From Methanomassiliicoccaceae archaeon UBA71 (GTDB lineage Archaea; Thermoplasmatota; Thermoplasmata; Methanomassiliicoccales; Methanomethylophilaceae), in NCBI GenBank assembly GCA_002504405.1, contig DARO01000006.1:31450-95449 (forward strand): 64,000 bases of DNA. The letters run 5' to 3'. Positions 8,500 to 16,463 of this stretch are shown one piece after another. Each line of letters starts with the position of its first letter. Positions within the stretch are counted from its first letter, which is position 1. Under the pieces are notes generated by a model. The model did no database searches. It worked only from the letters and a program-made list of their open reading frames with translations, and had not been told where the DNA came from. A program made the position numbers and the translations under genes.

Positions 8500-9558
8500 T
8501 CATTCCCTGTCCATCGCCCTCAGGACGTCTCCCGCATCGGCTATGAAGCTCAGGTCCGCGAACGAGTGGATCGGTGCATCGGGGTCGTTGTTCACGGCTA
8601 TGACCTTCCCCGAGCGTAGCATGCCCGCACGATGCTGCACCGCACCGGATATCCCGAAGGCGAGGTAGATCTCGGGGGCGACCGTCCGACCGGACATCCC
8701 GACCTGGCGGCTCCTGGGCATCCACCCCTTCTCGACAAGTGCCCTGGAGCACGATACCTGGGCCCCTATCTTCCGGGCGACGGATTCGGCCACGTCTATG
8801 AGCGACCTGTCGCGGATCCCGTCCCCGAGAGATATCAGAACCTTCGCGTCGCGGATGTCGGAGCCGTCCTCCTCCATCGGCTCATCGGAAATCACATCCT
8901 TGATGCATTCTGGGCAGAACTGCCAGTAAATCACAGTCCCCTGCCCCTCGGAATCCTCGGGTCTTGGGAAAGACCCGGGACGGACTGTCGCCATCTGGGG
9001 GTACTTGGTGCACTCTATATCTGCCATCAGATTCCCGCCGAAGGCTGGGCGCGTCATGATGAGCTTCCGGCCATCCGCCCTCAGCCCGGTGCAGTCCGCG
9101 GTCAGCCCCAGCCCCATCTTCGCCGCTATCCGAGGAGCCACCTCCCTCCCGCGGGACGTGGCACCGATGAGGACCGCGGCCGGCACTATGCGGTCCATCA
9201 GGGACGCTATGCATTCGGCATAGGCCTCGGGGCTGTACCTCTCCAGGGATTTCTCCCTGACATGGTACAGCGTATCCACCCCGTAGCCGAATAGCCTTCC
9301 ATAAAGGGACTTCAGCTCCGTTCCCCCGAATACGACTGCGAAAACACGCCCGTCGGTGAGATTCCTGGCAGCGCCGATTAGCTCCGCCCCGGAATCGTCG
9401 ATGCGGGGGCCGTCAGGACCTTCCACTACCTCCGTCCACACCAGTATGCCGTCGGCGGTGGACTGGTTGAGATCGTACGCCTTCAGCATCCCAGGGGGGA
9501 GCCTGTTGGGGTCGTCCGTCCCGCAGGTGGAGCACGACCCTCCCTCGCATCCGCTCAT
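8500..9558 (-). CDS. etfA: Electron transfer flavoprotein, alpha subunit
   Basis: A 352-residue EtfA. The C-terminal FAD-binding domain is clear: VGMSGRTVAPEIYLAFGISG, AVQHRAGM, KVIAVNNDPDAPIHSFADL. The N-terminus carries an extra Cys-rich leader MSGCEGGSCSTCG before the usual fold, and there is a CPECI pair in the middle. With EtfB it forms the heterodimer that passes electrons to or from a partner dehydrogenase. The ATG overlaps the etfB stop (ATGA). The upstream GlcD-like oxidase is the probable partner, as in Ldh/EtfAB complexes. Confidence 0.93.
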   Translation of the reverse strand: MSGCEGGSCSTCGTDDPNRLPPGMLKAYDLNQSTADGILVWTEVVEGPDGPRIDDSGAELIGAARNLTDGRVFAVVFGGTELKSLYGRLFGYGVDTLYHVREKSLERYSPEAYAECIASLMDRIVPAAVLIGATSRGREVAPRIAAKMGLGLTADCTGLRADGRKLIMTRPAFGGNLMADIECTKYPQMATVRPGSFPRPEDSEGQGTVIYWQFCPECIKDVISDEPMEEDGSDIRDAKVLISLGDGIRDRSLIDVAESVARKIGAQVSCSRALVEKGWMPRSRQVGMSGRTVAPEIYLAFGISGAVQHRAGMLRSGKVIAVNNDPDAPIHSFADLSFIADAGDVLRAMDRE

Positions 9559-10331
9559 CTGGACCCCTCCAGCTCCGTCATGATGAAATCCGCGGCGGTC
9601 GCCGGATTGGATATCTCCACCCTGCGGTTCCTGCGGGTCGACATCACAGACTCGGTAGAGACGATCCTTGTCAGGGACCCTTTGAGGCCCACGGAGTACA
9701 CCCCCAGCCCCAGCGCGACGCGGTCGACCTCCTTGATGGGCCTCCCCAGCGATTCAAGGTACCCCCTTATGCTCGGTAGCGGGCAGTTCGGGTCAACCGT
9801 GCCGAAGGAGACGACCGATCCCTTCGGGACCCTCGCCGTCCTCCTCACGTGCCCGTAGTCCTGGACTGCCAAGAACGAATCTCCATCCCTCTCGAGCGAT
9901 TCCGTGTATGCGAACTGCTGAACGTCAAGGAGGGCGGCCACCTCGTACGGCACCTGGCCGGTGTCCCCGTCTATGGCCTGCCTACCGAAGACGTACAGCG
10001 ACGCATCGGGGATGTTGCCTGTTATGAAGGCTGCCAGAGCCCTGGCGGTGGCGTAGACGTCCGCACCGGCGAAGGCCCTGTCCGTTATCAGATATGCGGA
10101 GTCGGCACCCAGCTCCAGGCACCTCCTGAGGGCCTCCGCCGCCTGTGGGGGCCCCATGGTGAAAACGACGACCTCGTCGCCGCTCTCCCTGATGCGCAGG
10201 ACTTCGGCGAGCGCCTGCTCGTCGTACGGATTCAGTATGGCCGGCACGCCCGTCCTGACGAGGGAGCCGTTCTCGTCCACGGACATCTCCATGGTGTCAG
10301 GCACCTGCTTGACAGCTACTGCGAACCTCAT
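9555..10331 (-). CDS. etfB: Electron transfer flavoprotein, beta subunit
   Basis: A 258-residue EtfB beginning MRFAVAVKQVPDTMEMSVDE with the family motif NPYDEQALAEVLRIRE. A long central segment (GADSAYLITDRAFAGADVYA ... GRQAIDGDTGQVPYEVAALL) matches the adenine-nucleotide fold and the FGRQAIDGDTGQ signature. It binds either AMP or, in bifurcating Etfs, a second FAD; the sequence alone does not settle which. ATGA overlaps link it to the oxidase upstream and to etfA downstream. Confidence 0.93.
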   Translation of the reverse strand: MRFAVAVKQVPDTMEMSVDENGSLVRTGVPAILNPYDEQALAEVLRIRESGDEVVVFTMGPPQAAEALRRCLELGADSAYLITDRAFAGADVYATARALAAFITGNIPDASLYVFGRQAIDGDTGQVPYEVAALLDVQQFAYTESLERDGDSFLAVQDYGHVRRTARVPKGSVVSFGTVDPNCPLPSIRGYLESLGRPIKEVDRVALGLGVYSVGLKGSLTRIVSTESVMSTRRNRRVEISNPATAADFIMTELEGSR

Positions 10332-11890
10332 TGGACCGCCCCCAGGATGTTGCCGCGGCAGAGGATGCCCTTGGGATCCAGGATGTCCTTGACCTTACGT
10401 ATCTGCTCGACGCCCTCGCGTCCGTAGAGGAGCTCCATGTAGTCGATCTTGATCTTGCCTATGCCGTGCTCGGCGCTCGGAGACCCCCCTAGCTCCACTG
10501 CCTTCCTTGCGAAGCGCCCGTAGACCTCCTTCGCCTTCTCGAAGTCGTCCATGGACTTCAGTATGATCTCCACATGCGGATGGTTGTTCCCTATGTGCCC
10601 GAAGACAACGTACTCCAGACCGGCGGCGTCCAGCTGCTCGGAGTAGTACGCCATCATCTCATCGGCCGCGGAATCGGGGACGGACATGTCCGTCCCCATC
10701 TTGTGTATCCCGGGCATCCCCTGCTTAAGGGATGCGACATACTCGAAGATGGACCTCGGGATGGAGTGCCTCATGTCCCTCATGCGGGCACGGTCACCTT
10801 CCGTGTGTCCGCACCACGAGTCCTCGAGAGAGCTCCCGTGCCTCTCGGCGATAGCGGCCACATGCGAATACCTGTCCACCATGTCGTCTGTCATCATCAT
10901 GTCGAAGAACAGGGCGGCACCGGCTCTGTCGGGAATGCGGGGAACCCTCACCATGGCTGGGTCCGAGCCCATGACGCCCCTCAGCAGCTCCAGAGACCTC
11001 CCGTCCATGTACTCCAGGAACTCCGGGTCTATGGCCTCGTCGCTGCGGATCTCCTTGACCGCAGCAAGGGCATCCGAGTCCGACGGGAAGAACAGGATGT
11101 TCGACATCAGTGGATGCCATGGAGCCAGGTAGACGTCGGCCTCCGCTATGATCCCGAATATGCCCTCCGAGCCCACGAACATGTCTATGAGGTCCATATC
11201 CTCGTGGAACATCGGTCCTGCGGCGTTCTTGACGCTCGTGTTGAAGTCGTATGTGGGGATGTCGAACGAGTAGTAGGACCTTCCTGCCGGGAAGCTCATG
11301 CGCCTCCCTTCGGCCTTGAAATCCCCCCTCTTGAAGTCCACGTATTGCCCCTCGGGCAGCACCACCATCAGTCTGCGGATCCAGTCGCGTGTCGGGCCGT
11401 AGCGGTAGGTGCGGGGGCCAGACGCGTTGCATGCTATGTTGCCTCCGATGGACCCGCCCATCTCCGTGGGGTCCACAGGGTAGAAGTATGGCACCGGCTC
11501 GCCCGCCAGCGACTCCCTCGCCCCCTCTGTCACATCGGCCAGCTTGGAGAAGTCCCTGCCCCTGAGGACGGTGTTGATCTCCTCTATTGTAGTGCATGGA
11601 AGAACCCTGGCGAAGTAGCCGCGCTCGTCCCTGCCGATCCCCAGCACGCCGGACATCCTCTCCAACGATATCACGTCCCCCTCCAGGGGTACGCATCCCC
11701 CGCACACCCCCGTCCGCATGGCGCTGACGGTGATCGGGTTGCCCTTGGAGTTGTTGATGCGGACGGCTTCCCTGAGCTCGCCCTCGTTCAGGGGGATGAT
11801 GACGTGCTCCCCCTTGCCGGTCATCTTTGACTCGTCCGTGAGGTACTTCGAGTCGCTGCGTATCCTCTGCCTGTAGAACATTTCACTCAT
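10328..11890 (-). CDS. FAD-linked oxidase, GlcD/lactate dehydrogenase type
   Basis: A 520-residue FAD-binding PCMH-family dehydrogenase of the D-lactate/glycolate type. The FAD/PP-loop region reads TEMGGSIGGNIACNASGP and the C-terminal signature is SAEHGIGKIKIDYM, followed by a closing ILDPKGILCRGNIL. Directly downstream are etfB and etfA with overlapping stop/start codons. This order resembles the electron-confurcating lactate dehydrogenase/EtfAB of Acetobacterium, so oxidation of a 2-hydroxyacid coupled to Etf is a reasonable inference. The actual substrate is unknown. Confidence 0.9.
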   Translation of the reverse strand: MSEMFYRQRIRSDSKYLTDESKMTGKGEHVIIPLNEGELREAVRINNSKGNPITVSAMRTGVCGGCVPLEGDVISLERMSGVLGIGRDERGYFARVLPCTTIEEINTVLRGRDFSKLADVTEGARESLAGEPVPYFYPVDPTEMGGSIGGNIACNASGPRTYRYGPTRDWIRRLMVVLPEGQYVDFKRGDFKAEGRRMSFPAGRSYYSFDIPTYDFNTSVKNAAGPMFHEDMDLIDMFVGSEGIFGIIAEADVYLAPWHPLMSNILFFPSDSDALAAVKEIRSDEAIDPEFLEYMDGRSLELLRGVMGSDPAMVRVPRIPDRAGAALFFDMMMTDDMVDRYSHVAAIAERHGSSLEDSWCGHTEGDRARMRDMRHSIPRSIFEYVASLKQGMPGIHKMGTDMSVPDSAADEMMAYYSEQLDAAGLEYVVFGHIGNNHPHVEIILKSMDDFEKAKEVYGRFARKAVELGGSPSAEHGIGKIKIDYMELLYGREGVEQIRKVKDILDPKGILCRGNILGAVQ

Positions 11891-12830
11891 CCCATATGCG
11901 CGGGATCATTGCGGCGGTCACCGATTGCTCCGTGAGGGCCTTGCGGTCAAGCAGCCCCTTGCTCAAAAGCCCGACCGCCCCCCTGCCCTTGCCGATGTCC
12001 TCGTCGCCGTAGACGCGGTGTACAGCCTCCCCTACTGAGAGGCCTCCGCGAACCAGGTCCGCGATCGCATCCGGATAGCGGAACCCCGAGCCCTGGCCGT
12101 ACGTCTCCCTGCCGTCCCTGTCGACGACCGTGCAGTGCTGGATGTCGTACAGCCCGTCCAGCATCTCGAAGACCCCGGCCTCTATGCCGACGGCCAGATC
12201 GTGGTCGCCGAGAGCAGCCCTCGCCCTATTGACTGATCCCTGGTGCGTCTGCCCCTCGAATGGCTGCGGAGGGACCCCGCTGTCCGCGTCCACGGCCGTG
12301 ATGCGCACGTCGCCGTAGATCCTCTCCATGACCGAGCGCACGGCGGACACCTTCACCGGGTTCAGGGATCCGACGGCGATATCAATCACCCCTGGGTCCC
12401 CGGACCTGCCGTACTCCCCCCTCATGATGGCTGATGCACTCAACTTGGACCCGTCCGCCGCCTGGACGAGAGGCACAACGGCCAGCTCCATGGGAGGCAT
12501 CCCCCTCGACTTCCTGCGGTCGTTGAGAAGGCGACCGTTTCCCAGCGTCTCCTCGGATACGACCAGGACGTCGATGCCGTCCATCACGTCGTCCGGTCCG
12601 AAAATGTCGTCGATCTCGAAAACCTCGTACTGCCCGAGAGTGGACAGATACGCCTCGAGCTCGGCCCTGCGGATGCCAATGGGGTTGTGGACCGCCCTCC
12701 CCTCGGAGGCCATGCGATCCGAGGTGATTCCGACTAGGACCGAGTCCCCGGACTGGAACGCCCTCTTAAGCAAAGCCCTGTGCCCGTCGTGGAGGACGTC
12801 GAACGTCCCCGCCACTGCAACCCTCGTCAT
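11883..12830 (-). CDS. Phosphopantetheine adenylyltransferase fused to DUF84-type NTPase
   Basis: A 315-residue two-domain protein. Residues 1-140 are archaeal PPAT (CoaD-like): GTFDVLHDGH is the nucleotidyl-transferase T/HxGH motif, with later KLSASAIMRGEY. PPAT makes dephospho-CoA. Residues 148-315 match the inosine/xanthosine triphosphatase YjjX/DUF84 family (AVGSLNPVKVSAVRSVMER, GQTHQGSVNRARAAL, VGIEAGVFE), which cleans non-canonical purine NTPs. The start overlaps the zinc-ribbon gene stop (TGATG). The fusion may be shared with related Thermoplasmata; I cannot verify that here. Confidence 0.9.
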   Translation of the reverse strand: MTRVAVAGTFDVLHDGHRALLKRAFQSGDSVLVGITSDRMASEGRAVHNPIGIRRAELEAYLSTLGQYEVFEIDDIFGPDDVMDGIDVLVVSEETLGNGRLLNDRRKSRGMPPMELAVVPLVQAADGSKLSASAIMRGEYGRSGDPGVIDIAVGSLNPVKVSAVRSVMERIYGDVRITAVDADSGVPPQPFEGQTHQGSVNRARAALGDHDLAVGIEAGVFEMLDGLYDIQHCTVVDRDGRETYGQGSGFRYPDAIADLVRGGLSVGEAVHRVYGDEDIGKGRGAVGLLSKGLLDRKALTEQSVTAAMIPRIWDE

Positions 12831-13030
12831 CAGAGAGTGATGATGACGAGCGCGACCGTGACGACCACTATGGCCACCCAGATCAGCCCGAGCTTCCTGA
12901 GCTTTCCCTTAACCTCGTCGCCGGCTGTCTCCTTGCAGGCGGTGCTGCAGAACCTCCCGTCGCCGACGAATGCCTTTCCGCAGTTGACGCAGTGGTGGTG
13001 CTGCGGGATCTTCTCCGTGTACTCTGCCAT
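12830..13030 (-). CDS. Zinc-ribbon membrane protein (DUF2116-like)
   Basis: About 66 residues: an N-terminal zinc ribbon HHHCVNCGKAFVGDGRFCS-TAC and one C-terminal transmembrane helix LIWVAIVVVTVALVIITL. The start at MAEYTEK is preceded by GAGGGG; an ATG at 13042 overlapping the trmY stop would add four residues. Similar short zinc-ribbon/TM proteins are common in archaea, with no assigned role. Tight coupling to trmY and the PPAT fusion shows it belongs to the housekeeping run. Confidence 0.75.
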   Translation of the reverse strand: MAEYTEKIPQHHHCVNCGKAFVGDGRFCSTACKETAGDEVKGKLRKLGLIWVAIVVVTVALVIITL

Positions 13031-13038
13031 GTTACCCC

Positions 13039-13632
13039 TCATGCCGACCTGCGGTCGGCCTCGTTGTGGACTATGATCATGCAATGGTCCGCATGCAGGC
13101 TCAGCGGCCCTATGTTAATGCTGTCGGGGAGATAGGACAGCAGGAGCGCTTCCTCCTCCTCCGTCAGGTCCCTGTTGTCCCCCAGGACGAACACTGGGTT
13201 CTCCGGGAAGTCGTACTCCCTGCAGTCCATGCCGTCCTCTTTGAGGTACACCATCTTCCCCACCTTGGAGAACCTCTCCAGGACGTCGGCGAACGACATC
13301 CTTGTGACGTAAACTCCGGGGCTGGACTTCGCCTCCTCCCCGGGCTGTACCTTCTTCAGCAGCGCGTTGCGCATGAGGGCGGCTGTGCTCCTCTCGTCGG
13401 GATTCAGGTACCTGAGCTCATCACCCTTGAAGATTATCGTCTTGGGCGGGTCCTCGCCGCCCATGAGCACAAGGTACAGCTCGACATCCTTGCGGAGATC
13501 GTGGCTCAGGAAGAACGCCGAGTTGACGCATCTGGCCATGATGTCCAGCCTGCCGGCCCCGCCAGCTATGTCATCGAGCTTGAAGTCCCCTGTGGAGACC
13601 GCCTTGTGTCCGGTTATGACGAAGTACCTCAT
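13039..13632 (-). CDS. trmY: tRNA (pseudouridine-54 N1)-methyltransferase TrmY
   Basis: A 197-residue SPOUT-fold methyltransferase that converts pseudouridine 54 of archaeal tRNA to N1-methylpseudouridine. Family features: N-terminal MRYFVITGHKA, the conserved ARCVNSAFFLSHDLRKD segment, FKGDELRYLNPDERS, and the C-terminal SAM-binding knot FVLGDNRDLTEEE ... INIGPLSLHADHCMIIVHNE. Its ATG overlaps the srp54 stop, so translation is coupled. Confidence 0.92.
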   Translation of the reverse strand: MRYFVITGHKAVSTGDFKLDDIAGGAGRLDIMARCVNSAFFLSHDLRKDVELYLVLMGGEDPPKTIIFKGDELRYLNPDERSTAALMRNALLKKVQPGEEAKSSPGVYVTRMSFADVLERFSKVGKMVYLKEDGMDCREYDFPENPVFVLGDNRDLTEEEEALLLSYLPDSINIGPLSLHADHCMIIVHNEADRRSA

Positions 13633-14990
13633 CCGGATCCCTGCAGGTCCTTGAGGCTGTCCAGGTCGACGCCCGCCATCTGCTTCATCATCTGCTTGCG
13701 CATCTTGCGGTCCTTGCCGAAGGAGGTCATCGTCTTCTTTGTGGTGTTGTACTGCTTGAGGAGCTCGCGCACATCATGCGGTGTGACCCCGGCGCCGGCG
13801 GCGATCCTCTCGATCCTCTTTGCCTTGATTATCGAGGGGTCCTCCTTCTCCTGGGCGGTCATGGAATCCATTATCGTGCGGAAGACCTGCATCTTCCTCT
13901 GGGACGCCTCGTAGTCTATCTTGTCCTCCATGCCGCTCATCCCAGGCAGCATGCCCATGAGCTTCTGGAGGGTCCCCATCTTCCCGACGGCTGCCATCTG
14001 GTAGTACATGTCGTTGAGGTTGAACTTGCCCGTCATGATGGCGCGGCTGACGGCCTCCATCGCCTCCTGGTCGTCGATCTCCTCGGAAGCTATCTCCACA
14101 AGGCTGGACAGGTCTCCCATCCCCAGCAGCCTTGATATAAACTTCTTGGCGTCGAAGGCCTCGAGGTCGCGTATGTGCTCCCCGGTTCCGAGGAACACGA
14201 TCCTCGCATTGGTCTTCGATATCGCGGATATGGCTCCGCCTCCCTTGGCGGTACCGTCCATCTTCGTGAGTATGACCCCGGTGACCCCGACCGCCTTGTG
14301 GAACGCCTCTGCCTGCGGCCCTGCCTGCTGACCTACCTGGGAGTCCAGGACCAGCAGCCTCTCGTCCGGTTTGGCGACCTCCGCGATCCTCTTGATCTCG
14401 TCGATGAGGTCGTCCTCGAGCGCATGCCTTCCGGACGTATCGATGATCACGATCTTCTTGTCCTTGAAATGGGCGAGACCGTCCTTGACTATCTTGGCTG
14501 CATCGGTCTGCCCGGGCTCGCCGTAGACCTCCACCCCGACCTTCTCGCCCAACTGCTTCAGCTGGTCGAGAGCGGCGGGACGGTAGACGTCGGCCCCGAT
14601 TAGCCCGACCGAGAGCCCCTTCTTCGAGAAGTAGAGTGCGAGCTTGCCCGTTGTGGTGGTCTTACCCTGACCGTATAGACCGACCATCATGATGGTCTGC
14701 GGCTTCAGGGCTATGCCCTCCCCGTTGTTGACCAGGGCGACGAGCTCCTCATAGATTATCCTGGTGACATGGTCCTTCATACCGCGGCCAGCCGCCGGAG
14801 GCTCGTTGAGGGCGCGGTCCTTCACTTTGTTGGTTACATCCAGGACCAGCCTTACGTTGACATCGGCCTCCAGCAGAGCACGCTGCAGGTCCTTGCAGAT
14901 GTCCTTGATGAGCTCGTCGTCCACCGACGAGGCGCTGCCGATGCGCCCCAGGACGTTCCTGAGCGACTTTCCCAATCCTTCAAGGGCCAT
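13629..14990 (-). CDS. srp54: Signal recognition particle 54 kDa protein
   Basis: A 453-residue SRP54/Ffh GTPase that binds signal sequences and 7S RNA and docks with FtsY. NG domain: G1 GLYGQGKTTTTGKLA, G3 DTSGRHALEDDL, G4 TKMDGTAKGGG. The methionine-rich M domain follows (MGMLPGMSGMEDK, AGAGVTPHDVRELLKQY, RKMRKQMMKQMAG). The start is MALEGLGKSLRNVL; the ORF is open further upstream, but those codons are non-protein-like and overlap the promoter. First gene of the seven-gene run down to etfA. Confidence 0.97.
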   Translation of the reverse strand: MALEGLGKSLRNVLGRIGSASSVDDELIKDICKDLQRALLEADVNVRLVLDVTNKVKDRALNEPPAAGRGMKDHVTRIIYEELVALVNNGEGIALKPQTIMMVGLYGQGKTTTTGKLALYFSKKGLSVGLIGADVYRPAALDQLKQLGEKVGVEVYGEPGQTDAAKIVKDGLAHFKDKKIVIIDTSGRHALEDDLIDEIKRIAEVAKPDERLLVLDSQVGQQAGPQAEAFHKAVGVTGVILTKMDGTAKGGGAISAISKTNARIVFLGTGEHIRDLEAFDAKKFISRLLGMGDLSSLVEIASEEIDDQEAMEAVSRAIMTGKFNLNDMYYQMAAVGKMGTLQKLMGMLPGMSGMEDKIDYEASQRKMQVFRTIMDSMTAQEKEDPSIIKAKRIERIAAGAGVTPHDVRELLKQYNTTKKTMTSFGKDRKMRKQMMKQMAGVDLDSLKDLQGSG

Positions 14991-15017
14991 GTTGATCGGT
15001 GGCTGGTAAAACGCGCG

Positions 15018-15028
15018 TTTATTATATA
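15018..15028 (-). promoter_or_regulatory. TATA box for the srp54-etfA run
   Basis: On the minus strand this reads TATATAATAAA, about 33 nt before the srp54 ATG, giving a short leader. Confidence 0.45.
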
Positions 15029-15264
15029 CTTGTGGCAGGGCGCTCCGCTGAACTGGAAATCCCCGGAGACGAAAGAGGACGCGATGACCTTGAAAGAATA
15101 ACAGTGGAAGTGTGGGGATAGGCCGAAGTATAAGAAGGGATGGGATGCACTCTACAGTCCGGCCTAACCCAGCAATCACATAGAATTAGTAACATTATAA
15201 ATACTTTTTTGAAAAAGTACAAGCAAAACGGTAACAGCCAGATCGGCCAGATGAAAAGAGTTGT

Positions 15265-15284
15265 GGGGGCGGATGACCGCCCCC
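15265..15284 (-). terminator. Terminator of the coiled-coil gene
   Basis: GGGGGCGG-ATGA-CCGCCCCC is a perfect 8-bp hairpin just 3' of the coiled-coil gene stop at 15294; a T-containing stretch follows on the minus strand. Confidence 0.55.
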
Positions 15285-15293
15285 TGGATAGTT

Positions 15294-16286
15294 TCAGAGG
15301 TACCCGGACTTCTGGAGGGCCATGAGGTCCTCGGTGGAGAGCTTGTCTCCGGCCTTGAAACGCTCGAAGATCTCCTTGGCCTCCTTCTTGCCCTCGGAAT
15401 CGGACTTCTTCTTCTTGACCGAGTTCTTCTTGTTGCGGATGTTGGAGGCATCCCTGTCCATCTCGTGGACGGACTTGATCTGCTCGATGTGCTTCTTGTG
15501 CTCCTCATCGGCGGCCTGCTTGCACTCGACGAACTTCGCCTGGGCTGCGTCGGCCTCCTTTCTGAGCCTGTCGGCCTGCTCGTAGAAGCCGATCATCCTG
15601 TCGTGGGCGGCCTGGGCCTTCTCGGCGTACTCGGCCACCTGGTGGTGGTAGACCTCTGCCTCGGCCTTGGCGTCCCTGAGCTGCTGGACGAGCTCTTTTA
15701 CCTCGTCGTTCTGCTCGTAGACCTTCTCCCTCTCCTCGATCTGCTTGGCCAGGATGGAGATCTGCTTGATGATCTCGTTCTCCTTGTCCTTGCCGAGAGG
15801 CTTGGTCATCTGGGTGTACTCAAGATCCTGGAGCTGTTTCTTCAGCTGCTTGACGGGAACCTCGTTCTTCTCGTCGGATTTCTCATTCCTGAAGGGAGCA
15901 AGCTGCTCCTTGAGGGCGGTGACCTTCTGGTTCCACTCGTCCCTGAGCTCCTTCGTCTCCCTGACCTTCTGGTTGAGCGAGTCGCGCTCCTCCCTGCACT
16001 TTCCGGCCTCGTCGACGAGCTCCCTGACCTGCGAGTTGAGGGCGTCTCTCTTTGCCTTCCACTCCTTGGTCTGGTTGTTCAGCTCGTCCCTGAGCTTCCT
16101 GTGCTTCTCGGCATCCTCATTGATGACGTCGCGCTTCTCCTCAATAGCCTCCAGGCTTTCTTCGGATCCGACGTCTGCAGTCTCCTCAACGCAGGGGACG
16201 GCTTCCATCGTTTCCTCTGTAACCTGCACCGGCTGCTGCTCTTCCTGAGAATCCTGCTGCTGAATTTCCTCCACAAAATCTTCCAT
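15294..16286 (-). CDS. Long coiled-coil protein
   Basis: About 330 residues, highly charged, with heptad patterns from roughly residue 45 to 275 (EKRDVINEDAEKHRKLRDEL, REERDSLNQKVRETKELRDE). An acidic, Gln-rich N-terminus starts MEDFVEEIQQQD and a basic KKNSVKKKKSD block precedes a short C-terminal helix (FKAGDKLSTEDLMALQKSGYL). It resembles conserved archaeal coiled-coil proteins of unknown function. The reading frame stays open far upstream through antisense of purB, but the ATG at 16286 is the only sensible start. Divergent from purB. Confidence 0.8.
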   Translation of the reverse strand: MEDFVEEIQQQDSQEEQQPVQVTEETMEAVPCVEETADVGSEESLEAIEEKRDVINEDAEKHRKLRDELNNQTKEWKAKRDALNSQVRELVDEAGKCREERDSLNQKVRETKELRDEWNQKVTALKEQLAPFRNEKSDEKNEVPVKQLKKQLQDLEYTQMTKPLGKDKENEIIKQISILAKQIEEREKVYEQNDEVKELVQQLRDAKAEAEVYHHQVAEYAEKAQAAHDRMIGFYEQADRLRKEADAAQAKFVECKQAADEEHKKHIEQIKSVHEMDRDASNIRNKKNSVKKKKSDSEGKKEAKEIFERFKAGDKLSTEDLMALQKSGYL

Positions 16287-16426
16287 AAATCCACACCAAC
16301 ATTCGACGCGGTCATGATTTAAGCATGACCCACTTGTAAAGACGGCTATATGCCTATTATTTATAAGGATTTCTCTGCCTCGCCCGCGTCTACGGGAAGA
16401 GCCTGCCACGTCATGCCTCTGATAGA

Positions 16427-16435
16427 TTAAAATAT
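16427..16435 (+). promoter_or_regulatory. TATA box for purB
   Basis: TTAAAATAT is centred about 33 nt before the purB ATG, predicting a leader of only a few nucleotides. Confidence 0.45.
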
Positions 16436-16463
16436 GCTCACTCGATAATGCGCCCCGATTGAC

